Assembly (NCBI RefSeq): GCF_011764545.1
Contig: NZ_AP022870.1
Location: 2,092,001-2,156,000 of the forward strand
DNA length: 64,000 nt
Origin: Phytohabitans flavus
GTDB taxonomy: Bacteria > Actinomycetota > Actinomycetes > Mycobacteriales > Micromonosporaceae
Direction of reading: 5' to 3'
Within the stretch, counting starts at the first letter, position 1. Every line of letters starts with the position of its first letter. Below are positions 43,860 through 51,839 of this stretch, piece after piece. The notes beneath the pieces are model-generated. The model had not been told where the DNA came from. It searched no databases and saw only the letters and a program-made list of their open reading frames with translations. The position numbers and the translations under genes were made by a program.

Positions 43860-45136
43860 TGGACTCGGCGAGGTTCTTGATGGACACGGCGAGGACGAGC
43901 GACGCGCCGGGCGGTACCTTCCGCCCGGCGCTCGCGCGCTGCGTGGCGGTCGAGCCCGCGAAGTTCGCCGGCGCGTACTGGGGCAGGGCCCCGCTGCTGT
44001 CCCGCGCCGCCGAGCTGGCCGGCCCGTACGGCTTCCACGACCTGCTCAGCCCCGAGGACGCGGACGAGCTGCTGAGCCGCCGCGGCCTGCGTACCCCGTT
44101 CCTGCGCGTGGCAAAGGACGGCCAGGTGCTGCCCACGTCCCGCTTCACCGGCAGTGGCGGAGCCGGCGCCGAGGTGGGCGACCAGGTGCTGGACGAGCGG
44201 GTGCTCGCCCTGTACGCGGACGGCGCCACCCTCGTCCTCCAGGGCCTGCACCGGATCTGGCCGCCGCTCGTCGACTTCGCCCGTGAGCTGGGCGGCCAGC
44301 TGGGGCAGCCGCTACAGGTCAACGCCTACCTCACGCCCGCCGCCAGCCAGGGCTTCGCCACCCACTACGACACCCACGACGTCTTCGTGCTCCAGGTACA
44401 CGGGCGCAAGCGCTGGCGCGTCCACGAGCCGGTCCTGCCGGACCCCCTGGAACGCCAAGCGTGGGGCGGACGCGCCGACGAGGTCTCCGCCGTCGCGCAG
44501 GGCGCACCCGCGCTCGACGAGGTGCTGGAGCCGGGCGACGCCCTCTACCTCCCGCGCGGCTGGCTGCACAGCGCCCAGGCCCAGGAGGAGGCGTCGCTGC
44601 ACCTGACCGTGGGGATCAAGGCCCTGACGAGGTACGCGCTGGTGGAGGCGCTGCTGGAGCTCGCGGCGGAGGACCCGAGGCTGCGGGCGACACTGCCGTA
44701 CGGCCTCGACCTCGGCGACCACAACCAGATCGAGCCCGAGCTGACCGAGACGGTCGAGGCCCTGCGCGACTGGCTGGTGGCCGCCGCCCCGGGCCCGGTC
44801 GCCGACAAGCTCCGCGCCCGCGTGTGGCCGGCGGCCCGCCCGGCACCGATCCGCCCGCTGGCCCAGGCGGATGCGATCGCCGCGCTGGGCCCGGACGACC
44901 GCGTGACCGTCCGCGAGGGACTGCGCTGGCGGCTCACCGCCGAGGGCGACGACCGCGTCGCCCTGCACACCTTCGACCGCACGCTGACGCTGCCGAGCGG
45001 CTGCGCGCTTGCCCTGCGCGCCCTGCTGGACGGCGGCGTGACGCGGGTGGGCGACCTACCCGGCCTGGAGACCGACGAGGACCGCCTTGTGCTGGCCCGG
45101 CGGCTCCTCCGCGAAGCCATTCTGACCCCGGCATAG
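43859..45136 (+). CDS. JmjC/cupin domain oxygenase (ribosomal-oxygenase-like)
   Basis: A 425-residue Fe(II)/2-oxoglutarate-type hydroxylase of the cupin_4 (YcfD/MINA53-like) family. Metal ligands: His169 and Asp171 in THYDTHDVF and distal His237 in PRGWLHSA; the strand LQVHGRKRWRV and NAYLTPAASQGF are family marks. C-terminal region (about 260-425) matches the dimerisation and winged-helix part of ribosomal oxygenases. Known members hydroxylate Arg or His side chains of ribosomal proteins; here the partner gene is a repeat protein whose stop overlaps this start, making that protein the obvious candidate substrate (inference). An ATG seven codons later is an alternative start. Confidence 0.9.
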   Translation: MDSARFLMDTARTSDAPGGTFRPALARCVAVEPAKFAGAYWGRAPLLSRAAELAGPYGFHDLLSPEDADELLSRRGLRTPFLRVAKDGQVLPTSRFTGSGGAGAEVGDQVLDERVLALYADGATLVLQGLHRIWPPLVDFARELGGQLGQPLQVNAYLTPAASQGFATHYDTHDVFVLQVHGRKRWRVHEPVLPDPLERQAWGGRADEVSAVAQGAPALDEVLEPGDALYLPRGWLHSAQAQEEASLHLTVGIKALTRYALVEALLELAAEDPRLRATLPYGLDLGDHNQIEPELTETVEALRDWLVAAAPGPVADKLRARVWPAARPAPIRPLAQADAIAALGPDDRVTVREGLRWRLTAEGDDRVALHTFDRTLTLPSGCALALRALLDGGVTRVGDLPGLETDEDRLVLARRLLREAILTPA

Positions 45137-45144
45137 CGCGGCTC

Positions 45145-45723
45145 CTACTCGCCGTGTCCGGCACCGGGATGCGGCAGGCGTCGCGGCGCACCGTCCGGCC
45201 GGTACTCGAAGTGCCACCACTCGTTGTCGTAGACCCGGTACAGCCGATGTCTGGCGCCGTGCCGCTCCAGCCAGCGCGCCCCCTCGGTGGGCCGTACGTC
45301 GAGCGCGGTCCCGGCGACGTGCCGCGACTCGTGGGCCGGGAGCACCCACCGCCGGGCGGCCTTGGGCGAACCCATCCGGTGCACCGCCTCGGCGAACAGG
45401 CGGGCCTGCTCACCCGCGTCCCGGTACCCGGACGTGAGCCCGAGCAGCTCGCCGTCCCGCCACAGCGCCTCGGTCCGGGCCGCCTCGAACGCCGCCCGCG
45501 CCGCCGGCGTCAGCCCCGCGAGGCGTTCCCGGGGAAACCGCGCGGTGAGGGCCCACTGGCAGGCCACGTGCCGGGCGCGCCTGCCGGCCGCGAGAAACGC
45601 CAGCGGTACCAGCATGACGGCGAGCGCTCTGGTGACGAACTGGTACACGGGATCGCGCCGGCGGGCGGGCCGAGCCGGGCGGGACAGCGCCTGGGCGCCT
45701 GCGACACATGCGAGAACGGGCAC
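45145..45723 (-). CDS. M15 family D-alanyl-D-alanine carboxypeptidase-like protein
   Basis: A 192-residue protein with an N-terminal hydrophobic helix (ALAVMLVPLAFLAA, about 33-46), either a membrane anchor or uncleaved signal, and a VanY/M15B peptidase domain: LTSGYRDAGEQARLF, zinc ligands in HESRHVAGTALDV (His and Asp) and the final His in NEWWHFEY. It would trim peptidoglycan stem peptides outside the membrane. It converges on the oxygenase gene with a 9-bp gap. The GTG start at 45723 is not supported by a strong ribosome site; a start nearer the helix is possible. Confidence 0.82.
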   Translation of the reverse strand: MPVLACVAGAQALSRPARPARRRDPVYQFVTRALAVMLVPLAFLAAGRRARHVACQWALTARFPRERLAGLTPAARAAFEAARTEALWRDGELLGLTSGYRDAGEQARLFAEAVHRMGSPKAARRWVLPAHESRHVAGTALDVRPTEGARWLERHGARHRLYRVYDNEWWHFEYRPDGAPRRLPHPGAGHGE

Positions 45724-45815
45724 GCAAGCAAGGTCCCGCGAACCGGGGTGCCGTCGCTTGAGTGCCGCTACTCATCGTTGGCGCGCGTTACACCTAGACG
45801 AACTATTCCAAGACC

Positions 45816-45878
45816 TGAGCTACCGCGATGCCCGCGGTGGTCCGGACCGCTGCTCCCGCGGCCTCACCCTCCGCGTCA
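45816..45878 (+). repeat. Dispersed GC-rich intergenic repeat, copy 4
   Basis: Plus-strand copy: TGAGCTACCGCGATGCC, CGCGGTGGTCCGGACC core, CTCCCGCGGCCTC and CCCTCCGCG end. Forms an inverted pair with copy 5. Confidence 0.88.
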
Positions 45879-46062
45879 CAACCCGCAAGGACGGCTCGTC
45901 CGCGCTACAGATGGAAGTCGTCCGACAGATCTTGGTACTTAACCGCCCCGATAGGGCCATTGCATACCACGATCGCTGGGACAAGCCCCAATCCCTCAAC
46001 CCCGAAAGGTCTCTCGGTTCTTCGGAGTTGAGGTCTCGCAAGCTGGGCGTCGCGCCGGAGGT

Positions 46063-46122
46063 CGCGGAGGGTGAGGCCGCGGGAGCAGCGGTCCGGACCA
46101 CCGCGGACATCGCGGTAGCCCA
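46063..46122 (-). repeat. Dispersed GC-rich intergenic repeat, copy 5
   Basis: Minus-strand copy starting GGGCTACCGCGATGTCC, about 25 bp past the stop of the membrane protein gene at 46147. Core GGTCCGGACC intact. Confidence 0.88.
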
Positions 46123-46146
46123 AATCTTTGCCTTGGAACAGATCCT

Positions 46147-46796
46147 CTAGGTAAGCAGGGCGAGTATGACCGTTGTGGCGACGCCGGCCGCCAGTACGAC
46201 CGCGATCGTGGTGGCGTCGAGTGCCACGTGGCGGCGGTCGGCGACGACCTTGGCGGGCCACAGCCCCACGAACGGGGCGACGAGCGTCACCACCAGCGCG
46301 AGCACGGGCAGGCCCACCGCGAGATCACCGCCGTACGAACGGCCGACCCAGAAGATGGCCTCGCGGATGCTGAACGCGACCGCGGCCCCGGTCGCGCTCA
46401 GCAGCACCAGCCAGGGCAACGCCGACTGGGCATGCGACCCGGCCGCCAGCTCTGGTCGAGCAGGTCGGAGGCAGCGTCGATCATCTGGTGCGGGTTGTAC
46501 TCCTCGCCGGACTGAAGCGGCGCCGGAAGGGGCGAGCCGCCGTAGCGGGCGGCGGGCGCGCCGAGCCGCCGTACCGTCGTCCGCCACACCTCCTCGGCCT
46601 GGTCGTCGATCCGTTCGACAAGGTCACTGGCGGCGGTGAGGGTCTCCTGCGCGGCCTCGACGGCGGCCGCGGCCTCGCGTGCGGCCCGGGTCGCGGCGGC
46701 GACCTGGCGCTCGTACCACTCGTCGGCCTCGATGCGCTGCGCGTCGACCGCCGCGTACGTCTCGGCCAGCTTGGTGATCGCCTCGTGGTACGTCAT
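46147..46796 (-). CDS. Coiled-coil membrane protein of the FtsK-like operon (frameshifted)
   Basis: About 216 residues after adding one base near 46448-46456. N-terminal ~90 residues are helical and Ala/Glu-rich (YERQVAAATRAAREAAAAVEA), likely a coiled coil, and the C-terminal ~95 residues contain three hydrophobic helices (LPWLVLLSATGAAVAFSI; LPVLALVVTLVAPFVGLW; TTIAVVLAAGVATTVILALL). It could be the membrane component of the system, since the ATPase itself has no transmembrane segment. Its ATG overlaps the ATPase stop (ATGA). No family recognised. Confidence 0.7.
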
Positions 46797-49439
46797 CCGC
46801 CCAGTCCGTACGGGATGAGGATCTCCGGGTGCGGTGGCGGGCACGGTCGAAGTAGAGCGCGCGCCACGGCCGGGGGTACCAGGCCGGCCCGCCCTGCTGG
46901 GGGACGAAGCTGGTCAGGTCGGCGCCCTGCACGTCCAGCGCCACCCAGGCACCGATCGAGTCCGTGCGCGAGCCGACGCCGCCCAGGTCGTCGCGGAGCC
47001 GGCTGACGCCACGCCACCAGCCGAGTACGTGGGTGCGGCGCTCCGGACCGGTGTTGAGGACGCGGCGCAGGTGGTCGTGGCCGGACTGGCCGCCCGTCTT
47101 GACCGCCAGGCGGGAGGCGGCGGCGTCGACGGCGAAGAGGATGAGGTAATGCGGCCGGAGGCCGTCCGGGTTGAGCGAGGGCAGGAGCGCGGCCAGGCCC
47201 TCCACGTCGTACCAGCCGGTGTCGACGGGCAGGTCGGCGCGGAGCGACGCGGCGGTGGCCGCGGCGTCCGGGTCCAGGCAGGCGACCGAGAAGCGGGCGT
47301 CGCCGTCGGCGTGCTGCCGGGCGAGGGAGCGGGCGGCGGCGGCGAGCACCGCGCACGCCTCGTCCACCCGGGTACCGAGCACGGCCAGGTTGCGGCCGGG
47401 CGAGCGGGTGAGCGGCAGGCGGGCGGAGTAGGCCCGCACGTCGATCGACTCGCCGAGCAGCGCCACCGGGGCCGAGTCGGCCGCGCTCGGCGCCAGCTTC
47501 GCGAAGTCGGGTGCCTCCGCGAGCCGGGGTACCGCGTCGCCGTCGAAGAGGCGGGGGGCGCCCAGCCATGCCGGCCGGTCCTGCCACAGCCGGTGCTGAA
47601 GCTCGCTCCACACGCGACGGTCGCTGGCCGCGGGGATGCGCACGATGCGGTTCGCGTCCGGCGCCCCGGAGTCGGCGTTGACCACCGCGTGGTGCCGGGG
47701 AGCGTCTCGGCGGCGAGGTTGGCCTCGTGCAGGATGCGGCGGGCCTTCGGCAGCGCGATCCGGAGCGTGAACTGGGCGACGAGCGCCGGCCGCCCCCACA
47801 GCGCCTCGATGCCGGATACGTCCTGCGAGGCGAGGATCAGGTGGATGCCCTGCGAGCGGCCGCGCCGGGCCAGGTCCTCCAGCAGCGTGGCCGCCTCCTG
47901 GGCGAGGGCGTCGCGGCCGGTGAGCAGGATCTGGAACTCGTCGATCACCGCCACGATCCGCGGCCAGTGCCCCTTCGGGTCCTCGTGGCGCAGCTCGGAG
48001 AGCTTGGTGACCTCGTGCTCCTTGGCCGCGTCCGCCCGGCGGCGCAGCTCGTCGCCGAGGAAGCGGAGCAGCGCCAGCCCGAACTCGCGGTCCGTGTTGA
48101 CGTTGACGCCGACCAGCCGTACGTGGGGCAGCCAGCTCGGGTCCCGCCGCCCCGGCGCGAACCGGGCGAACGACACCCCCTCCTTGAAGTCGAGCAGGTA
48201 GAAGGCGAGCTCGTCCGGGGAGTACCGGGAGGCGAGCGCGCCCATCCACGCGTAGATGAGGTTCGTCTTCCCGGTACCGGACGGGCCGGCGATCAGCGCG
48301 TGCGGCGGGTAGTCGGCCAGCGTCACGTCCACCGGCCGCCCCTCGGGGCTGTCGCCGACCGGTGCGGTGAGGCCGCCCGCCGAGCGCTCGGTCCACATCT
48401 TGCCGGGGATCAGGTTGGCGAAGACCGCGGGAGCGGGGCCGATCGACACCTGGCCGGCGATCTTGCGGCAGGTGGCGGTGACCAGCTCGGCCGGCGGGGC
48501 TTCGTCGAGGTACACCGGCAGCGCCCCGTACCCGGAGACCGTCGCGCGCTCGCCGTCCACCCGGATGACCTGCACGTCCTTGTGCGACCCGACGCTGATG
48601 CCGCGCACGATCAGGTGTACGCCGCAGGCCGCGCCGGTGCGCAGGATCCGCTCCAGCTGGGCCCGCTCGTGGCGGGACGGCTCGTCGCCGCCGAGCAGCA
48701 CCGCGACCCGCCACGGCTCCGGGCGGCGGCCGGTGCGCTCGGCCATCTCGGCGAGCGAGGTGTAGTCACCGGCGAGCACCGTCTCGTTGATCCGCCGGAT
48801 GTTGTCGACGAGCTCGTTCAGCAGCGGGGTGAGGCCACCCGGCCCGACGAACCTGAGCAGCCCCGCCGGGGCCAGCGGCGCGAAGCCGGCCAGGCCACCG
48901 CCGAGCCGCTCCGGGTCGTACCCGGTGATCTCGATCTGCCCGTGTGCGGTGCGGCCGAGCGCGCGCAGCAGGAGGCCGGCCACGACGGCGTCGCCGCCGA
49001 CCTGGACGTTGTCGACAAGCGTGACGTGCCCGTGGTCGAGGAGCGGGACGAGCGCCGGGGTGGTACCGGCGCGGGGGATGCGCACCTCGCCGATGCGCAG
49101 CAGGTCCGGTGGCTCGCCCTGGACGGCCGGCGTGGGGTGCCAGCTCTCCCACGGCTCCCCGGCGGCGCCCGGCGCGCGCATCGTGCTGGCGAGGGACGCC
49201 TGGCGAGCCAGGTCGGCGAGGGTGGCGGTGTGCGCCGCGTCGAGGTCGGCCAGCCGGCTGTCGCGTTCGGCGGCGGCGCGGGCGGGGCGCTGGGCGGCCG
49301 CCAGCCGCACCCGGTCCAGGCGGGCCTGCGCCGCGGCGAGGTCGGCCTTGGCGGCGTCCTGGTCGGCGCGGGCGGACGCGCGGGCGCGGGACAACGCGAC
49401 GCGGATCGACTCGACGACCGATGTGCGGACGTCAGGCAT
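46793..49439 (-). CDS. FtsK/SpoIIIE-domain ATPase (two frameshifts)
   Basis: About 882 residues once one base is added at 47697-47700 and one at 46827-46829. Residues 1-85 form a coiled coil. The FtsK/SpoIIIE motor domain has Walker A AGPSGTGKT (Lys391), YLLDFKEGVSF, Walker B IVAVIDEF (Asp500-Glu501) and LARRGRSQGIHLILASQD. About 340 residues before it and 300 after it match no domain I can name. Unlike FtsK it lacks N-terminal membrane helices; unlike EccC it has a single recognisable motor, though the C-terminal part (APRLFDGDAVPRLAEAPDF onward) could be a degenerate second copy. Central gene of a four-gene overlapping operon. Confidence 0.85.
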
Positions 49440-50346
49440 GGGTCTCCGGGTCGGGTACGGGCTCCGGCGCCTCCGGGTCGAGCGAGTCCGGCTCGCGGTC
49501 GAGCAGCCGCAGCAGGATGCCGGTGACCACGCTGCCGGTCACCGCGAAGTCGGCCGGGTGCGGCGGCGGCGCGTCGTCGTCCTTCTTGTCCTTTTCGTCC
49601 TTGTCCTTGTCCTTGCGGTCGATCGGTACCCGGCAGATCCGGCGCAGCTGGATGTCCAGGATGTCCGGGGGGAGGCCGGGCAGCAGCTCGCGCACCCGGG
49701 GCTCGATCTGCTTGGTGAGCACCGGCAGGTCCTCGGCGCGCGGCTGGTGGCGCAGCAGGTCGCCGGCGAGGCGGAACAGCACCGGCGGGGTGATCGCGGA
49801 CAGGCCCAGCCCGATCGGCGCCTCGACGCCGCCCAGCTCGCGGTGCAGCCGGTCGCGGTCTTCGGCCCGTACGCCCGCGGCGACCCGGCGCAGCAGGTCC
49901 GGGCCCTCCGAGGCGGCCGAGTCGCGCCGCGCGGCCGGTCTGCCGTGGCCGGTCAGCTCGGCGACCCGCGCCGACCACCAGCGCCCGAGCTCGGGCGGCT
50001 CCTCGCCGTCTGGTGCGGGCTCCGCCGGCCGCTCGCCGTCCGGGGTCTCCAAGGCGGTGCGCCAGGCGCTCTCCGGACCCCGCGTGCCGTCGTGGCCGAG
50101 GCCGAGCGCGGTCACGTACGTCAGCAGCGCGTCCTGCGCCACCCGCAGCGCCTGGCCGGCCTGCTCGGCGTGCTCCATCGCGCCGGCCAGCCGCGGCACA
50201 CCGATCGGGTCGGTCGACTCCTGCCGTACCCACATGAGCAGCTCGCCGGCGGCGCGCAGCCGCTCGACCGCGACCGCGACCTGGCCGATCGGCAGGTCGT
50301 CCGATGTCGCGCGGACCAGGGCACCAAGCTCCTGCACGAGGGACAT
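49432..50346 (-). CDS. Hypothetical protein of the FtsK-like operon
   Basis: A 304-residue soluble protein, largely alpha-helical, with a highly charged segment rich in Asp and Lys (RKDKDKDEKDKKDDD, around residue 260) followed by a short helical end. No transmembrane helix or catalytic motif seen. The ATG at 50346 lies 8 bp after the small upstream gene; its stop overlaps the ATPase start by 8 bp. May bridge the small helical protein and the ATPase; nothing in sequence proves this. Confidence 0.7.
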   Translation of the reverse strand: MSLVQELGALVRATSDDLPIGQVAVAVERLRAAGELLMWVRQESTDPIGVPRLAGAMEHAEQAGQALRVAQDALLTYVTALGLGHDGTRGPESAWRTALETPDGERPAEPAPDGEEPPELGRWWSARVAELTGHGRPAARRDSAASEGPDLLRRVAAGVRAEDRDRLHRELGGVEAPIGLGLSAITPPVLFRLAGDLLRHQPRAEDLPVLTKQIEPRVRELLPGLPPDILDIQLRRICRVPIDRKDKDKDEKDKKDDDAPPPHPADFAVTGSVVTGILLRLLDREPDSLDPEAPEPVPDPETHA

Positions 50347-50353
50347 GGCAGGG

Positions 50354-50614
50354 CTACAGCGCGGCGGAGTACATCTGTGCCTGCTCGACCGCGGCCATCG
50401 TGGCGGCGAGGCACTCTTCCAGCTCCTGCGTGGCCTGCTGCAGGGAGGCGTGCGCGGTGCTGACCGCGTCGTGGCCGCTGCCGTCGAGCGCGACCGCGAG
50501 GCTCTGCTGCGCCTCGGCGAGCTTCTCACTGGCCGCGTGCACCGCGGCCTGTCCCTCGCTCACCTGTTGGATCGCGGCATCGATTGCCGACTTGACCTCG
50601 GCGACGCTGGCCAC
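50354..50614 (-). CDS. Small helical protein, WXG100-like size, of the FtsK-like operon
   Basis: An 86-residue all-helical protein with heptad-like spacing (VKSAIDAAIQQVSEGQAAV; LQQATQELEECLAATMAAV) and a central DGSGHD turn, i.e. a helical hairpin like WXG100 proteins in size, but the WxG turn is absent. GTG start is supported by AGGAGG six bases upstream, the strongest ribosome site of the operon. As the first gene before an FtsK/SpoIIIE ATPase it may be a type VII-like substrate or an adaptor; both are inference. Confidence 0.7.
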   Translation of the reverse strand: MASVAEVKSAIDAAIQQVSEGQAAVHAASEKLAEAQQSLAVALDGSGHDAVSTAHASLQQATQELEECLAATMAAVEQAQMYSAAL

Positions 50615-50858
50615 GCGGGACCTCCTGGGGGGCGGGGGAGGACATATTCCATCACGGTAAACCGGATGCCCGCTTCGCGACCCCCTACCGTTTTGCCGCT
50701 CAGCGCGAACGAATGACTACGCTGAGCCAAATATCCGCCGGCGCGTCGCACGCGGTGTGTGACGACGTCCCACGTGATCGGCAGAATGGCCCGCCAGTGA
50801 CGGTAGCGCCCCGTAGGCACTCGGCCCTCTTCACCGAACGCGAATGAGAATGAGTGAT
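50615..50858. promoter_or_regulatory. Upstream region of the FtsK-like operon
   Basis: A 244-bp gap between the first gene of the FtsK-like operon and the stop of the NYN gene, both on the minus strand. Contains an AT-richer segment near 50830-50865. No recognised operator or terminator. Confidence 0.35.
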
Positions 50859-51230
50859 CTAATACGCGGGGCTCAGCGCGCGGGGGCCGACGACCTCCGC
50901 GCCCAGCGCCTGGACGCGCTCCCGCAGCCCTCGGTCGGCGGTGACCACGACGGTGTGCCGGGGGCGGGCCGCCGCGACGAGGTCGACGATCGTGTCGTCG
51001 CCGGACCCGGGTGCGGCCACCACGCGTACGGTGCCGGCGCCCCGGACACCGCGCGCCCGGCCCTCGACGACGAGCACCACCTCCAGCGGCGGCGGCAGGT
51101 CGCCCAGGCCGTCCGCGGCGAGGGGGAGGAGGGCGTCGCGCAGGCGCTCGGCGGCCCCGGCCCGGTCGCGCCACCAGCCGTCCGGGCGGGAGCCGACCAC
51201 GTTCGCCCCGTCGACCACGAGGAGCGTCAC
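50859..51230 (-). CDS. NYN-domain protein (PIN-like RNase fold)
   Basis: A 123-residue protein with acidic residues typical of NYN/PIN-like nucleases: LLVVDGANVVGS at the N-terminus, VVAAPGSGDDTIVDL in the middle and VVTADRGLRERV near the end. Members process structured RNA using a metal ion. Complete in length. It overlaps the upstream small gene by 4 bp (GTGA-type junction at 51227), so both are translated together. Target RNA unknown. Confidence 0.85.
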   Translation of the reverse strand: MTLLVVDGANVVGSRPDGWWRDRAGAAERLRDALLPLAADGLGDLPPPLEVVLVVEGRARGVRGAGTVRVVAAPGSGDDTIVDLVAAARPRHTVVVTADRGLRERVQALGAEVVGPRALSPAY

Positions 51231-51448
51231 GACTCGACGCTCGGGGCCTCCAGACCGAGCGCGGCCAGCAGGTCCTGCCGGTCGGCGCGGGTGGACTCCT
51301 CGCGGGCCAGCAGGGCCGCGTACTCGGCGAGGGTGGCCGCGTCCGGCGTACCGGTGTAGCCCTCGACGAACCGCTCCATGTCTCGTACCGCCCCGGTGTG
51401 CAGCTCGGCCGTGCGCCGCGCCCGCCGCAGGATGTCGTCGTCACTCAC
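51227..51448 (-). CDS. Hypothetical small protein
   Basis: A 73-residue helical protein (SDDDILRRARRTAELHTGA; ATLAEYAALLAREESTRADR) with no recognised domain. GTG at 51448 is chosen, with AAGGCGGA just upstream; the frame opens 11 codons further but without a better site. Coupled by overlap to the NYN gene, whose action it may assist. Confidence 0.65.
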   Translation of the reverse strand: MSDDDILRRARRTAELHTGAVRDMERFVEGYTGTPDAATLAEYAALLAREESTRADRQDLLAALGLEAPSVES

Positions 51449-51549
51449 TCCGCCTTGATATCGGATAACGGCGCGGAGCACACGTGTTTGGCGCGGTCGC
51501 CTGCCGGCAAAGTTCCGCGGTGGGACGATGAACCCTTGGGGGTGATCTT

Positions 51550-51792
51550 GTGGCGGACAACCGCGACCAGGAGCTCGACCGATTCGCGCGGTGGTGGGAC
51601 CGCGAGGCCGACGACGACGAACGGGCCACGATCAAGGCGGCGGTGGCCGGCAGCTACCAGATACCGCTGGCGCTGGCGACGCGCCTCTCCGAGCTCGGGG
51701 TGATGGTCACCCTCCCGAGCCCGCCGGAGAGCGCCGATCCGACGCTGCCGGAGGCGTACGCCAACTACGCGATCAGCCACCCCAGACAGTAG
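51550..51792 (+). CDS. Hypothetical small acidic protein
   Basis: An 80-residue protein with an aromatic, charged N-terminal helix (DRFARWWDREADDDE) and no recognised family. The GTG start has GGGGGTGATC upstream. Ends 3 bp before a strong bidirectional terminator that separates it from the convergent protease gene, so it is probably expressed as its own unit. Confidence 0.65.
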   Translation: MADNRDQELDRFARWWDREADDDERATIKAAVAGSYQIPLALATRLSELGVMVTLPSPPESADPTLPEAYANYAISHPRQ

Positions 51793-51794
51793 GA

Positions 51795-51823
51795 ACCGGG
51801 GCGGGCACGTGGCCCGCCCCGGT
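51795..51823. terminator. Bidirectional intrinsic terminator
   Basis: Perfect 12-bp stem ACCGGGGCGGGC / GCCCGCCCCGGT with a 5-base loop, followed on the plus strand by GACTTTTCT. It lies between two convergent genes. Confidence 0.88.
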
Positions 51824-51839
51824 GACTTTTCTCTATTGT

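Larger units (their letters stand above)
45724..46146. other. Intergenic region with two convergent repeat copies
   Basis: No gene in 423 bp. Copies 4 and 5 of the dispersed repeat sit in opposite orientation about 185 bp apart. Between them are CCTCAACCCCGAA and TTCGGAGTTGAGG, forming an inner inverted repeat near 45996-46034, and a degenerate GGTACTTAACCGCCCC/...ATACCACGATC palindrome near 45935-45975. The whole block could fold into one large structure or represent a non-autonomous mobile element. Confidence 0.6.

Noticed and set aside
46147..50614. FtsK-like operon as a classical ESX/type VII locus
   Set aside because: No WxG motif, no EccB, EccD, EccE or mycosin gene, and only one clear motor domain in the ATPase.
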